A DNA stretch of 64,000 bases from Anaerobacillus sp. CMMVII (GCF_025377685.1 NZ_JACEHK010000018.1:58800-122799), one strand, 5' to 3'; positions 1 through 10,717 are shown, counted from the first letter of the stretch. Program-made: numbers and translations. The notes: generated by a model not told the origin, from the letters alone.

Positions 1-85
1 CGGGAAAAAAGAGTTAAGAAAACTGTAGAGTTTTGAGGGTTGAGGGGTTTGCTTTAAAGAGAGTTAGTGTTCATACTATAAAAGG

Positions 86-112
86 AGAGGATGCTTCAAT
101 GAAGCATCCTCT
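86..112. terminator. bidirectional hairpin terminator
   Basis: A perfect 12-bp stem (86-97 with 101-112) around a 3-nt loop. It follows the stop of the small minus-strand gene at 120-248 and is flanked by short T runs on both sides, so it could end transcripts from either strand. Confidence 0.7.
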
Positions 113-119
113 TTAATCA

Positions 120-248
120 TTATGCAATTGTTCGAGAACTTGATGAAACAGGACTTCTACCAGGAATTTTTTGCCACCCTGGCAATTTCTTTTTTAATTC
201 TTTTAGAAGTTCTCTTTTCTTTTTACGTTTTTTGTCTCTACCTTTCAT
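120..248 (-). CDS. small basic protein, 42 aa, unknown
   Basis: A short reading frame with a good ribosome binding site (AAGGAAGG) about 8 nt before its ATG. The product is strongly basic in its first half, with Lys/Arg runs such as KRKKKR, then a Gly/Pro/Ser-rich tail. It has no membrane segment or recognised domain. It lies 41 bp downstream of the GNAT gene on the same strand and is followed directly by a hairpin terminator, so the two probably share a transcript. The ribosome binding site and position support it being real; no function can be assigned. Confidence 0.45.
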   Translation of the reverse strand: MKGRDKKRKKKRELLKELKKKLPGWQKIPGRSPVSSSSRTIA

Positions 249-289
249 TTCCAACACCTTCCTTATAGAAATAAACAGCAGGTATATTG

Positions 290-841
290 TTAAGTTCGAT
301 CTTCATTAAAAGAAAGAACTTCGTCAACCTTTTCATAGGCTTCACCATATAATTCTTCATCTTTATACGTATGAATGGTTTCATACGTTTGCTTCATCTT
401 GTCAAAAATCGTTTCTTCATCCTCTTCTTCGGGTGACCAATAAAGAATTTCAAGTTCAGTAATTTCCTTTGTTGCCAACGATCTTCGTTTATAACCAATT
501 GATTTCGCATGGTGAAATCCCTCACGCTCATAAAAACGTAATCGTTTTTCAGTATCAGTATCATCATAATCAACTGGCTCTACTTCTAAAATAATTGGCT
601 TTAGCTTATTTTTTAGTTTATTTAATAATTTTTTCCCTAACCCCTGACCTCTTGCATTTTTCGAAACAAACAAGTAATCAATGAAGAGGAAATCATCCAT
701 TTCTACATACATCATAACATGATTTGGGCCTTCATCTTTGTGATAAATATCTCCTTTTTCGCTTAACAATAATTCCATGTGCTGTTGTGACTTCATTTCC
801 TCAATAGGGAAATATTGATTCAGCTTTTCATACCAATTCAT
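290..841 (-). CDS. GNAT family N-acetyltransferase
   Basis: Predicted cytoplasmic acetyl-CoA-dependent N-acetyltransferase, 183 aa. The acetyl-CoA pyrophosphate-binding motif RGQGLG is at residues 64-69 after a beta strand (FIDYLFVS), and a second typical GNAT segment (RFYEREGFHHA) follows. The last 60 residues are acidic and beyond the core fold, probably a helical extension. The ATG has a GGAGG site at good spacing. The substrate cannot be read from the sequence. Not part of a recognised operon except for the small gene downstream. Confidence 0.75.
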   Translation of the reverse strand: MNWYEKLNQYFPIEEMKSQQHMELLLSEKGDIYHKDEGPNHVMMYVEMDDFLFIDYLFVSKNARGQGLGKKLLNKLKNKLKPIILEVEPVDYDDTDTEKRLRFYEREGFHHAKSIGYKRRSLATKEITELEILYWSPEEEDEETIFDKMKQTYETIHTYKDEELYGEAYEKVDEVLSFNEDRT

Positions 842-896
842 GTTTACCTCCAGAATTAAAAGAAATACTCAGACGCCTTTCAAGTGACTCTATTTA

Positions 897-960
897 AGTT
901 AGAAAAGATGCCCCTAGACCTTGATGTTTCGGTTTAGATCGATCTAATTGAAAACAACAA
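897..960 (+). repeat. dispersed repeat family B, partial copy
   Basis: The start of this stretch (GTTAGAAAAGATGC, then CCTAGACCTTGAT) matches fuller copies at 40655-40770 and 46895-46985 and, inverted, at 3019-3146. The rest of the gap 842-1135 shows only AT-rich sequence with no gene or recognisable regulatory site. Confidence 0.55.
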
Positions 961-1135
961 TCCATGCCAAAATGGCCTATTTAAAAGGCAAGATTTAGCC
1001 CTTACCATTTACAATAACATGTCTCTACTAGTAGTATATGCGAATTTTAACTTTTGTTAAACAAAGTTTCTAATCATTTCAGATTTTGTAATAAACTTTA
1101 GGCTTTTTTATTACTTTTTTTGTCCATCATCAGAT

Positions 1136-1165
1136 AAAAAGCGCAAAGGAGATATCCCTTTGCGC
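1136..1165 (-). terminator. intrinsic terminator
   Basis: A 9-bp stem GCGCAAAGG/CCTTTGCGC (1141-1149 with 1157-1165), followed on the minus strand by TTTTT. It sits directly after the DUF4015 gene. Confidence 0.85.
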
Positions 1166-1170
1166 AATTA

Positions 1171-2373
1171 TTACTCCAGCTTATAGTTTACATTTTGTGT
1201 ATACCGATTTCCGGCATTCCACAACAAAAATTCTCTAATTCCATTTTCATAAAGTGCCTTAATTTGTGCTTCTACTTCCTCTTTACCATAAACTCTATAG
1301 TTCCCTGCTCCCAAATAAGATGCGGTAAAATCTTGGAGCCAAGGTCGCGACCTTGGTTGGTTTTCTAAATTCCCCAACACTTCATTTTCAACCTTTGCAT
1401 ACGCTGATACTAATTCGTAAGGGTGTAAATCTGGTTTCGCAATCCCAAAATAAGAAGTCCAATGGCTAGGGTAAATCATTGAGGAGATGACGTCCACGTT
1501 TTCCGAAATTCTTGAAAAGTTTTGCCCAATTCCTGGTGCTTCAGAAATTGTTGCAGAATAACCGAAAATATCCACAGAAACATCTACATTGTATGGTTCG
1601 AGCTTTTCCCGAGCATAAGCCACGAAATCAGTAACAGCATCCACACGTTTTTGAACATTGTCTCGTTCTTCACCTTGATAATCACCAATTCCATAGGTAA
1701 GTGCTTCATCGCGCCTTTCAAACCCTTCTGGAAAACGAACATAATCAAATTGAATTTCCTGAAAACCTAACTTTGCAGCTTTTATGGCAATATCTACATT
1801 ATAATCCCAGACTTCCTGTAAAAACGGATTTACAAACGCCTCACCACGTCTATTTTTCCAAACCTTACCATTCTCAGTAAAGGATAAATCTGGGCGTTTT
1901 TCAGCAAGAACCGAATCCTTAAACACAACAATTCGCGCAATTGGGTATATCTGATGTTCTTCTAATCGCTTCATCAATTCCGCTGGATCTTTAATATAAC
2001 GCTGACTAATGTCTTTATAAGGAGATTTTTCATCTGGCACATATGTTAAATAACCAAAATCGTCTTTAATATCAATGACCATTGTATTTAAATCTGTTCG
2101 ATCTAGAAGATCAATCAGCGAGTTAAGTCGTTCCCCTCCTGCCGAATGACCAGTTACGTAAATTCCACGAACAGCATCTGGGTATTCAAAATTAAATCCC
2201 GAGTCGAATGAAAACCTTACTAATTTATCTGGAATTTCAGGTTTTCTTAATTCAGTTTGTTTTAAAGAGTGCCCCGAAACGGACTTTTCAGCATACGTTG
2301 CTGTCGTTGTAACGATGCCTACTAATGTAACGATTACAAACAATGTAAATAGCTGCTGAAACCTTTTCCCCAT
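1171..2373 (-). CDS. DUF4015 putative glycoside hydrolase, secreted
   Basis: A secreted protein of 400 aa with an N-terminal signal peptide (KRFQQLFTLFVIVTLVGIV...ATYA) and a glycosyl-hydrolase-like (beta/alpha)8 domain of the DUF4015 family. Family hallmarks seen are DIKDDFGYLTY, IARIVVFKD, IQFDYVRFPEG and DIFGYSAT. Members are predicted to act on cell-wall or exopolysaccharide material, but the substrate is unknown. A TTG in frame 12 nt upstream is possible, but the ATG at 2373 follows a GAGGTG site and leads straight into the signal peptide. The gene lies just downstream of a small helix-turn-helix gene and ends at a strong terminator. Confidence 0.8.
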   Translation of the reverse strand: MGKRFQQLFTLFVIVTLVGIVTTTATYAEKSVSGHSLKQTELRKPEIPDKLVRFSFDSGFNFEYPDAVRGIYVTGHSAGGERLNSLIDLLDRTDLNTMVIDIKDDFGYLTYVPDEKSPYKDISQRYIKDPAELMKRLEEHQIYPIARIVVFKDSVLAEKRPDLSFTENGKVWKNRRGEAFVNPFLQEVWDYNVDIAIKAAKLGFQEIQFDYVRFPEGFERRDEALTYGIGDYQGEERDNVQKRVDAVTDFVAYAREKLEPYNVDVSVDIFGYSATISEAPGIGQNFSRISENVDVISSMIYPSHWTSYFGIAKPDLHPYELVSAYAKVENEVLGNLENQPRSRPWLQDFTASYLGAGNYRVYGKEEVEAQIKALYENGIREFLLWNAGNRYTQNVNYKLE

Positions 2374-2390
2374 AATGCACCTCAATTCTA

Positions 2391-2621
2391 TTAATCTTCG
2401 TCTTTTACATCAATGTCTACTGGTAAATCTTGCAACTGCTCTTCTCTCCATAACAGAATTTCCTTCTCAATTTTATCCCTTGTATTAGTAAACTGATCTT
2501 TATTTACTAAATATTGTTCTCCATCATGAACAGCACGTATATTCCCAATTTTTATTTGCTGAAAAACGTAGTCTGGTGACAAATGTAAGTAATCAGCCAA
2601 TTCTTTTATAGTTATATACAT
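2391..2621 (-). CDS. excisionase-family helix-turn-helix protein
   Basis: A 76-aa protein with a MerR/excisionase-type winged helix-turn-helix in the first 50 residues (ITIKELADYLHLSPDYVFQQ, then IRAVHDGEQYLVNKDQF) and an acidic tail. Such proteins bind DNA as small regulators; true excisionases are a subset, and nothing nearby suggests a phage or an integrase. It sits 17 bp upstream of the secreted DUF4015 gene, so the pair is likely one operon. Start: ATG behind an AGGGAGG-like site. Confidence 0.7.
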   Translation of the reverse strand: MYITIKELADYLHLSPDYVFQQIKIGNIRAVHDGEQYLVNKDQFTNTRDKIEKEILLWREEQLQDLPVDIDVKDED

Positions 2622-3018
2622 TTCTAACCCTCCCTATTTTTTATTCAGCAATTTGTCTCTTTTATAAGGATTATACATTTGTTCGGGATGAATACCAATA
2701 AGTTCATCACATAATTTAGACATTTTTTGAGCTTTTACAACAAATCTTACACTTAATATCCCCGTTTTCTTTTGGTTTGAACCTTGAGTTTATCTAGTTG
2801 ATTAGTTAAATATATCTATTCAAGGCGAACTATGCATGTTTAGGCAAGCTAATGATGTCATACACTTTTACTAAGAGATACGTTAAAAATTTATTCACTT
2901 GCATTCATTTTATAACGTATGTATAATATTAAAAATATCTAAAAATACTGATAATTCTAACCCAAAAAGGGGCATGTATTCTCTTTAAGGAGCTAAGCTT
3001 TGTACTAAATTTTTTTAA

Positions 3019-3146
3019 TAAGGCTTCTTTCCAAAAAAATGTTACTTTTTAAATAGCTAGTAATGACAAGATATATCAAGGTCTAGGGGGCTTCTTTTTT
3101 AACATTCGTAGGTGTTAACGCAGAAATATGGATTATTTACTGAACG
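3019..3146 (-). repeat. dispersed repeat family B, inverted copy
   Basis: Read on the minus strand this matches the copy at 40655-40770: the AATAATCCATATTTCTGC start, the GTTA-AAAAGA-GC segment, CCTAGACCTTGATAT, and TTGTCATT-CTAGCTATTT followed by GTAACA. It occupies the gene-less stretch 2622-3208; outside it I see only AT-rich sequence and the ribosome binding site of the next gene. Confidence 0.65.
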
Positions 3147-3208
3147 CTTGCCCAACAAAGTTTAAGAAACGAGCCTAAAAGAAACACAAATAAATTGAGG
3201 AGGTAAAC

Positions 3209-3757
3209 ATGATGAGAGACGTCACTTTATTATCAATATTTGAGCATCGGATTACCCAAAAATATGTAAAGAGGTCCGGTATGGCCCACGCAATTGCTGC
3301 AGCTTATCATGCCTTTAACCTCTCGAAAAAGTATAAGGTTAATCCTGATTTAGCTACAAAAGCAGCTTTCTTACATGACATCGGCCATTACACATGGTAT
3401 AAAAACGGAAAATGGGATTATGAGTTATATAAACAAAATGATATTCACGCAATTAAAGGTGCTGAACGAGCTCACAAATTATTAATAAGACTTGGAGAGC
3501 ACCCAAAGAAGGCGAAAAAAATTGCTTTAGCTATTTTATTGCACACTGACTCTTATTTACCTGAAGGCGAGCTTTTTTTAGATCCTCTACAAAAGGTGGT
3601 CGCTCTAGCAGACGAAATGGATGAGGAGCCAAGCGGAAACCACCACTATAGAGAGATTGATGATGAACGAGCAAGACGGCTTCTCGCTAAGCTGGACAAA
3701 ATGATCGACAATGAGTTATTTCAGTTGCAGTTGAGTCCTCGAACAGCTATTTTGTGA
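3209..3757 (+). CDS. HD-domain metal-dependent phosphohydrolase
   Basis: An HD-superfamily protein of 182 aa. The paired His-Asp (AAFLHDIGH, H56-D57) and conserved histidines before and after (AHAIAAAYHAF, NDIHAIKGA, LLHTDSY) give the metal-binding set of this fold, which hydrolyses nucleotide or cyclic-nucleotide phosphates. The substrate is not apparent. It stands alone between two repeat-containing gaps. Two adjacent ATGs (3209, 3212) both follow AGGAGG; the second has the more usual spacing. Confidence 0.75.
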   Translation: MMRDVTLLSIFEHRITQKYVKRSGMAHAIAAAYHAFNLSKKYKVNPDLATKAAFLHDIGHYTWYKNGKWDYELYKQNDIHAIKGAERAHKLLIRLGEHPKKAKKIALAILLHTDSYLPEGELFLDPLQKVVALADEMDEEPSGNHHYREIDDERARRLLAKLDKMIDNELFQLQLSPRTAIL

Positions 3758-3800
3758 AACTCTTATCGATAAATTATTTAATCTTAACTCAATCATCTAC

Positions 3801-3929
3801 AAGAAAAGCACAAGCGCCCTATGAAAAAGAATAGTGTGCTTTCCCCTAGGAAAAAGCACACATACTTTTTCCCTGTTTAGCCCCGACAAAAGCTACTGAC
3901 CTCGAGGGGATAGGGCTTGCGCTAGACAT
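3801..3929. repeat. Bacillaceae-type intergenic repeat, family A
   Basis: Begins AAGAAAAGC-CAAGCGCC and ends GCTTGCGCTAGACAT, with an inner segment AGCCCCGACAAAAGC. The ends are partly complementary, so the whole unit can fold into one long hairpin. Related copies are at 14107-14375, 14389-14486 and 38621-38865. Comparable repeats are common in other Bacillaceae. Confidence 0.75.
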
Positions 3930-4009
3930 CACCTAAGATATTTAAAACCGCTTATCTTCTAACGAATAAAATCTAACGAGGTATGAACGCGACTTAAATC
4001 GCATAATTG

Positions 4010-4579
4010 CTACTTAAAAAATGGATCGTTATCCACCATATCCATGGTTAACATACCATTCAAGCGTTTTACAATTTTCCCTTTATCATCAATAAAAATC
4101 GTTGTTGGAATCCCAATTAACTGATAGTCCTTCATTACCTTTCCTTCACCATCATAAAGGACATCATACTCCACCTGGTAGTGTCTGATGAATTCCCGAA
4201 CCTGATTAGGATTAGGTTCTTCTTTTGTGACATTAACACCCAATATAACAAATTTTTCATTGTTGATCCGCAAATCTAAATCCACCAAAATTGGCATCTC
4301 TTCTTGACAAGGGGCACACCAAGTTGCGAAAAAGTTAATTAAGACTTTTTTTCCACGTAAGTCTTTCAAATTTACCAGTTCCCCATGTGCATTTAAAAGT
4401 TGAATGTTTACTGCTGTATCCCCTTGATATACGCCTACTTTTGCTGCTACAGCAGCCGCCACGACTTCCTGTTCTAATTGCTTCAACGAGCTTTCTGATC
4501 GCTGATAATTTGTGGCCAAAAATAAAAAAATAAAAAAAAGTATCGATAAATAAAGAAAGTTTCTTCTAACAATCAACAC
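4010..4579 (-). CDS. membrane-anchored thioredoxin-like protein (ResA/TlpA type)
   Basis: An extracytoplasmic thiol-disulfide oxidoreductase of about 189 aa: one N-terminal membrane helix (FLYLSILFFIFLFLATNY) then a TlpA/ResA thioredoxin domain with the active site WCAPCQEEMP and the cis-proline region GIPTTIFID. Relatives keep cytochrome c apoprotein thiols reduced or act in spore envelope maturation; no cytochrome c assembly gene is adjacent, so the role is open. The reading frame continues upstream to 4651, but there is no ribosome binding site there. A GTG at 4579 behind GAGGCGG puts the membrane helix right at the N terminus. Confidence 0.75.
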   Translation of the reverse strand: MLIVRRNFLYLSILFFIFLFLATNYQRSESSLKQLEQEVVAAAVAAKVGVYQGDTAVNIQLLNAHGELVNLKDLRGKKVLINFFATWCAPCQEEMPILVDLDLRINNEKFVILGVNVTKEEPNPNQVREFIRHYQVEYDVLYDGEGKVMKDYQLIGIPTTIFIDDKGKIVKRLNGMLTMDMVDNDPFFK

Positions 4580-4673
4580 CTGCACCGCCTCATAAAAATA
4601 ATTAGTCTCAAAGTATTTATAGTACATGTATATGCTTGGTTGTCTTTTCAATTACAGTTAGGCCAAAACCTAT

Positions 4674-4702
4674 TTGCTTTTTTGGATATGGTTAAGTATA
4701 AT
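4674..4702 (+). promoter_or_regulatory. sigma-A promoter of T-box-trpS
   Basis: -35 TTGCTT (4674-4679), 17-bp spacer, -10 TATAAT (4697-4702), located just before the T-box leader of trpS. Confidence 0.7.
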
Positions 4703-4754
4703 TAGAAAAAAATTACTATTACAACTGCGATGATAAAGAAAAGTACATCTTGCT

Positions 4755-5003
4755 AAACTTTTAGAGAGTCTGTGATTGGTGGAACACAGATAGTAGCGGC
4801 CTGATGGAATGGGCTTTTGAGCATCCAAACCGAACAACAGATTCGTTCTAGTAGGCTTTGGCGTACGTCCTAACGTTATCTTGGACGCCGTATACACTAT
4901 CAACTGTACGGTTATAAGTGATTCTACGTAATATTAGAATAATTAGGGTGGCACCGCGGTCCATTCGTCCCTATTGTAAGGGATGAGTGGGCCTTTTTGT
5001 GTT
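4755..5003 (+). promoter_or_regulatory. T-box riboswitch, tryptophan type
   Basis: A tRNA-sensing leader for trpS. The invariant T-box AGGGTGGCACCGCGG lies at 4946-4960, followed by the terminator stem (CCATTCGTCCCT with AGGGATGAGTGG) and a U run. The stem I signatures AGAGAG, GGTG and TTTTGAGC are present. The pattern GAA-xxx-G before CTTTTGAG places TGG at 4810-4812 as the specifier codon, which matches tryptophan. Uncharged tRNA-Trp is expected to stabilise the antiterminator and switch trpS on. Confidence 0.9.
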
Positions 5004-5056
5004 TTCCTAGAACTAACGAATAGGCTTATGTGTTCTTATTATTAATTTCAGATTAG

Positions 5057-6056
<1,000 letters not shown>

Positions 6057-6058
<2 letters not shown>

Positions 6059-6145
6059 GTTTTGAGTTAAGAGTGTAGAGTTTTGAGTTGGTGTGTGAGT
6101 TGCTTCGAAGCTATAGCTATCAGCTATCTAAATTCTAAATTGCAA
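6057..6145. repeat. short-word repeats (TTTTGAGTT, CTAAATT)
   Basis: The gap after trpS carries repeated short words: GTTTTGAGTT twice, AGCTATAGCTATCAGCTATC and AAATTCTAAATTGCAAATTG. The same GAGTTTTGAGT word occurs at 24-40 and as an inverted pair at 48176-48238. Confidence 0.5.
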
Positions 6146-6161
6146 ATTGCATTGAAACAAC

Positions 6162-6193
6162 AAAAGAACGAAGACATTAGTCTTCGTTCTTTT
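6162..6193. terminator. bidirectional terminator between trpS and yjbA
   Basis: A perfect 14-bp stem with 4-nt loop (6162-6175 with 6180-6193) that begins with AAAA and ends with TTTT, so it functions for the convergent genes on both strands. Confidence 0.9.
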
Positions 6194-6194
6194 G

Positions 6195-6941
6195 TTATTT
6201 CACACTTTCTGCATGTTGGAGTTCCCATATTTTCTCGAAAAAAGGCTGGCCTTTTACCATTCGTTCACAAAGCTGATAATGATAAGTTGTCCACCCATAT
6301 TTCAGTTCGTCAAAAAGTCCATGCCATGCTTCTTCAAAATTCATTTGTTGAATGCGTTCATAATTTGCAGGTGCCCACTCAGTATACCAATACCGGACCT
6401 CTGCTACATTATTCGTAGAGTATAATTGATCTAATACCATAAACAAAAGTTGCTTTAATTGTCGTTCTTTTCGGATAAGACCGCTCATTAATTTTGGGTC
6501 TGGCGACAATATGTGATGTTCTCTTGGCAAATCAATGTACTCGACGTAATAATCTTTTACATACTCATTCATGGCCAATTCGAGGACAATTTCCTCTTGT
6601 CTAGGCATTAGTCTGCTTTTTCTAATCGGTGTTTGATAACCCAACGTATCAACTGCAAGTACTTTTTTACCATCGGTAGCAATAAAGCAATAGTCTAGCT
6701 GAATTCGTTGATTGTTTTTTCTTTGAAAGCTTTGTTGGTAAACGGTGTTTAGTAGCTCTTCAGGTAGTTCTGCTAAATTATTTTCTATGTAATCGAACAA
6801 CTTACTTGTTACCTTAATGATAACAACCTGATCAAGTAACTCAATCTTGTCATCCTTACGCCATTCAAAAAATTCGCAGACATTATACCCATTTTCTTCG
6901 CCTTCAAACCAGTTGATCCATACATCCCGAATGTGGACCAT
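6195..6941 (-). CDS. yjbA: YjbA family protein (DUF3603)
   Basis: A 248-aa cytoplasmic protein of unknown function conserved in Bacillaceae. The start [15 protein letters not shown] and the overall composition match YjbA, and it lies beside trpS as in B. subtilis. No catalytic motif or membrane helix is seen. The frame opens at a TTG six bases earlier, but the ATG at 6941 has the better spacing from AAGGGGG. It converges on trpS and shares its terminator. Confidence 0.8.
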   Translation of the reverse strand: MVHIRDVWINWFEGEENGYNVCEFFEWRKDDKIELLDQVVIIKVTSKLFDYIENNLAELPEELLNTVYQQSFQRKNNQRIQLDYCFIATDGKKVLAVDTLGYQTPIRKSRLMPRQEEIVLELAMNEYVKDYYVEYIDLPREHHILSPDPKLMSGLIRKERQLKQLLFMVLDQLYSTNNVAEVRYWYTEWAPANYERIQQMNFEEAWHGLFDELKYGWTTYHYQLCERMVKGQPFFEKIWELQHAESVK

Positions 6942-7048
6942 CACCAAGCCCCCTTGCTCTAAGAATGTTGTACAAACAGTATGGGCATAGGTGAGGAAAT
7001 TTATTCCACTATTATTAATTCGAGATTTATTTTTGTTTAAACTCTTTT

Positions 7049-7276
7049 TTATCTCTTGGAAGCCGGGATGTAAATACTAATTAATATCATAATAAAACCA
7101 ATCAGAAATAGGTGAAATTCTACTCTTAAAGCAATAAATTTTAAATAATAGACAAAAGTATACCCTGCTGTCACATAGTTTAAGTAAGCAATCATGCTAA
7201 CACCACCAGATACAGCAAGTCCAAAGCCAATTAACAACAGAAAGAAGCGAAAAATCACAGCTTGTCCCTCAAACAT
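7049..7276 (-). CDS. small two-helix membrane protein, 75 aa
   Basis: Two strongly hydrophobic segments ([27 protein letters not shown] and [17 protein letters not shown]) separated by a short polar linker, ending in basic residues. The ATG used here has no ribosome binding site. A strong one (GGGAGG) sits about 35 nt upstream before another ATG, in a frame that runs only 14 codons (MPNVKLQ...) and overlaps this start. A single missing base would join the two into one longer protein; a short coupled leader peptide is the alternative. No family recognised. Confidence 0.5.
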   Translation of the reverse strand: MFEGQAVIFRFFLLLIGFGLAVSGGVSMIAYLNYVTAGYTFVYYLKFIALRVEFHLFLIGFIMILISIYIPASKR

Positions 7277-7370
7277 ACTTGCAGTTTAACGTTTGGCATA
7301 TGTTTTCCTCCCTTTTCAGGTTATTGACTACATATAATTATTTCTGCTAAAAACAACAAAATCCTCTAAA

Positions 7371-7402
7371 AAAAATAAAGAGAAGTTATAAATACTTCTC
7401 TT
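7371..7402 (-). terminator. intrinsic terminator of yjaZ
   Basis: A 9-bp stem AAGAGAAGT/ACTTCTCTT (7378-7386 with 7394-7402), followed on the minus strand by a run of eight T after TA. Confidence 0.85.
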
Positions 7403-7410
7403 CACCATAT

Positions 7411-8253
7411 TTAGCGTAGTTCTTGACCAAATTCTGAAGCTTTTAAGATTTCTTTTGTATCTATTTTCAGCAGATCTTTCATTGTTATTTTATTATTCTT
7501 TTCTAAGTAAGCTTTAACAATTAAGTAACCTGCACTGTAACCGAACCATTTTGGAAATCCACGACCAGAGTAGTCGCCATACAAAAATCGATCATGCTTA
7601 TCTTTTCCTTTCGTGTCTAGATATCTTTTCACTCGCAGCCAGTAAGGGAGAAGTTCCTCTTTCGTATACATCGATACCCAAGGTGCTAACACTGTCTCGC
7701 CGACTGTTAGTTCAACCGCCACCTCTGCCAACCCTTCAATAATAATCGAATCTAATAATGTTAATTCATGGAATTTTTTTTGTAAGGTGGCAAGTCGACA
7801 AACATGGTTATATTCATGGGTTAATAATGCTTGAATTTCACTTTTTGTTAACTCCTTAGTTAAGAATAACAAGATAACATGGTGGAAACTAACGCCCATT
7901 TTTCCCTTTAAGTCTTTCATAACGATCTCATTTCTTCTTTCCGCTGGAAAAACATAAATATTGGCGTCTTCTCCTCCCCATAATTCTCTTAATTTATCAT
8001 AATGGGTTTGAAGTATTTCCCAAACACGCTTTTTTTCAAGTAGTTTCAATTCTTCATGTATTTTCGCATCAGGGTAAAACATTCCATTTTCCAAAAAATA
8101 CTTATGAAGTTGAGTAGCATTGAATTCTTCAAAATGCTCTGCTATTGGTTCACAAAGAATATCTCGTTGAATTTGAAAGTATTGCATCGATGAAATTTCT
8201 TTTCTGCGTTTGATAAATTCTCTTACCAATAAGTTAGATTTTGCAACACCCAC
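7411..8253 (-). CDS. yjaZ: YjaZ-type predicted Zn-dependent protease (DUF2268)
   Basis: A 280-aa protein with the zincin motif HEYNH (in LLTHEYNHVCRL), preceded by a DUF2268 segment (MGVSFHHVILLFLTKELTKSE) and followed by EGLAEVAVE, the likely third metal ligand region. Predicted cytoplasmic metallopeptidase of unknown substrate. B. subtilis yjaZ lies between fabF and yjbA, and here the gene is in the same neighbourhood. Start GTG with GGAGGTG at correct spacing. Ends at a good terminator. Confidence 0.8.
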   Translation of the reverse strand: MGVAKSNLLVREFIKRRKEISSMQYFQIQRDILCEPIAEHFEEFNATQLHKYFLENGMFYPDAKIHEELKLLEKKRVWEILQTHYDKLRELWGGEDANIYVFPAERRNEIVMKDLKGKMGVSFHHVILLFLTKELTKSEIQALLTHEYNHVCRLATLQKKFHELTLLDSIIIEGLAEVAVELTVGETVLAPWVSMYTKEELLPYWLRVKRYLDTKGKDKHDRFLYGDYSGRGFPKWFGYSAGYLIVKAYLEKNNKITMKDLLKIDTKEILKASEFGQELR

Positions 8254-8361
8254 TTAACACACCTCCAACATTTCCTACTATCTATAGGTATGTTGGTGGA
8301 TTGGAGATGCCACATTGATTTTTAAGGATGGCTTCTAACTATTTAGTAGTTTTACTATACT

Positions 8362-10512
8362 CTATACGGTAAACTCTAAACTTATTTTTTTACCCGCCTC
8401 ATCCCAGACAAGTGTTGCATCAAATGTTTTTTCTCCCTTTTAAATCCTTTCAGTACACTTGTTTTTCCCGAGTTGAGCAATTTTGATATTGTTGAAGCTG
8501 AGAGTTTTTTTTCCTAATATTGTTTTGGAAATGATAAAACTACATGATGTTTTTTTATAGTTTGAACACCCATAAACCTTCCCCTTATCAATAACATCAC
8601 CATCGCATAGCTTGCATTTACCAAGTTTTTTCCCTAATGTGTATTTTGAAGTTGACTTACTTTTCACTTCATATTCTAGGCCAGCTATATTCCATTCCTT
8701 TGCATTATTAGTGGCATCATCTATAATTTTTTGAGTTAATTTCTTTGTTTGCTCCATAAAGGTTGCAGGGGATGCTTTTCCCTGGCCAATTTCAGCTAGA
8801 CGTTGCTCCCACTTTGCAGTCATTTCCGGAGAAGCTAGAATGTTTTCCCCTAATGCCTCTATTAGAATTTTAGCTTTCTTTGTAGCAGTAACCTTATTTT
8901 TCACGACTTCGATATAGTTTCGTTCTTTAAGCATGGTAATAATCCCCGCTCGAGTCGCTTCTGTCCCTAAGCCCTCAGTTTTATTCAGCACCTTTCTCTA
9001 ACTCTTCGTTATCTAAATACTTACCTGCTGTTTTCATTAACGTTATTAACTGCCCTTCTGTAAATCGTTTTGGTGGCTGTGTTTTCCCCTCTTTTACCTG
9101 AACTGTTGTTACTATTCCTTGTTCTCCTTCGTCAAGTACAGGTAATATTACATCATTGTCGTCTTCTTTCGTAAAGACCACTTTTCTCCACCCATCGGTA
9201 ATTTGTTGTTTACCTTTAGAGACAAATTTCGCTCGTTATCTACCAATGTTACAACCGTAGAATAATCAAAAATAGCTGCTGGAAAATGGGCAGCAATCAA
9301 GCGACGAACGACCAAGTCATATATCTTCGCTTCATCACTTGCAAGCTTATCTGGGTCCTTAACTTGTTCAGTAGGAATAATCGCGTAGTGATCGGTTACT
9401 TTTTTATCATTTACGTAGCGCTTGTTGTTCAGTAATGAGTTAACAGGGGTTGGAAAGAATTCAGCATATTGAGTAAACTTACTTAGCTTCTGCAATATTT
9501 GTGGAAAAGTTTCAGCTTCACCTTCCGTTACATAATTTGAATCCGACCTTGGATAAGAGACAATTCCTTTTTGATATAACTTTTGCAATACATCCAAGGT
9601 TTTTTGCGGTGAAAATTTATAAACACTATTAGCTGTTGCTTGAAGTGCTGAGAGATTAAAGAGAAGTGGTGGCTCGAATTTCTTTCGCTCTTTCTCTGCT
9701 TGAAATATTTCTGCAGTCTTTCCTTCACAAAATGCGGCTATTTTACTTGCTAACTCTTCTTGTTCAATTCTTGAATTGTTATCTTGTTCCCATTTCCCTT
9801 CGTATTCTTTTCCGTTTATAGAAAACTTTGCAATAACTTCCCAAAATAACTTTGACTGAAACTGTTCAATATCTAGCTCCCTCTTCACAATAAGAGCTAG
9901 GGTAGGAGTCTGGACTCTCCCCGCAGAAAATACATCACTAATTCCTCTGTCTTTCAAAAGGATCGAATAGACTCTTGAGGCATTCATTCCAACTAACCAA
10001 TCTGCACAAGCTCTCGTGTACGCCTCATAATACAAACTTCTTGTATTTTCTTCGTCTAACAATTGATCAAAGCCATCAAGAATTGCTTTTGGAGTTAACG
10101 AAGAGATCCACAAACGTTTCATTGGTTTTTTAACTCCACTTTCTTGAACGATACTTCTAATAATGAGTTCACCTTCACGCCCCGCATCACCGCCGTGTAT
10201 GATTTCAGTAACCTCTTTGCTACGTAGCAATTTATTAATAATTTGATATTGCTTATTTTTCGCTTTCACAACTTCATAGCGAAATTTATCTGGGATGATC
10301 GGCAAATTGGCTACTGTCCACTTTTTCCATGTAGGATTATAAGTTTCGGGAGAAACTAGCTGAAGTAAATGTCCCACAGCCCACGTACAATACCCACCAT
10401 TAGGAAACCATTTATTTGGTTCTATAATAATATAGCCATCTTGTTTTCTTGTTTTAAATTGGGAAACTAACGCGAAGCCTTGGTCTGGTTTTTCGGCAAT
10501 TAGTAGTTTCAT
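8362..10512 (-). pseudogene. topB: DNA topoisomerase III, frame-broken (4 shifts)
   Basis: Type IA topoisomerase, about 716 aa when reconstructed. N-terminal TOPRIM (LLIAEKPDQ, HGGDAGREGE), the catalytic tyrosine region YPRSDSNYV, and GLGTEATRA near the C terminus are all present, ending in a short zinc-ribbon-like domain (CKLCDGD...GCSNYKKTSC). The frame is interrupted near 9232 (one base missing), 8993-8995 (one extra), 8505-8512 (A8, one extra or two missing) and 8427-8432 (A6, one missing). After correcting these it runs cleanly from the ATG at 10512 to a stop at 8362-8364 (DEAGKKISLEFTV). All shifts are in or near short homopolymers, so sequencing error is more likely than decay. Confidence 0.85.
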
Positions 10513-10717
10513 AAAAAAAACCTCATTTCTAGTTCATTTTATTATCTTACGCGTTTTTATTAAATCTCGCAAAATCTAAAATAAATGGTAAGTCTTACAT
10601 TCAAAGTATCGAGGATCCATTCAACTTTTACAAATTTGTGTTATTCTTAAATTGTGTCAAATCTATGAATTTAATAATTGGGGAGTTTTTTAGTGCTGTA
10701 TAAGGGGTGACAGGGGA

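Noticed and set aside
4670..4903. Open frame of 77 codons on the minus strand
   Set aside because: It lies entirely in the T-box leader of trpS and has no ribosome binding site.
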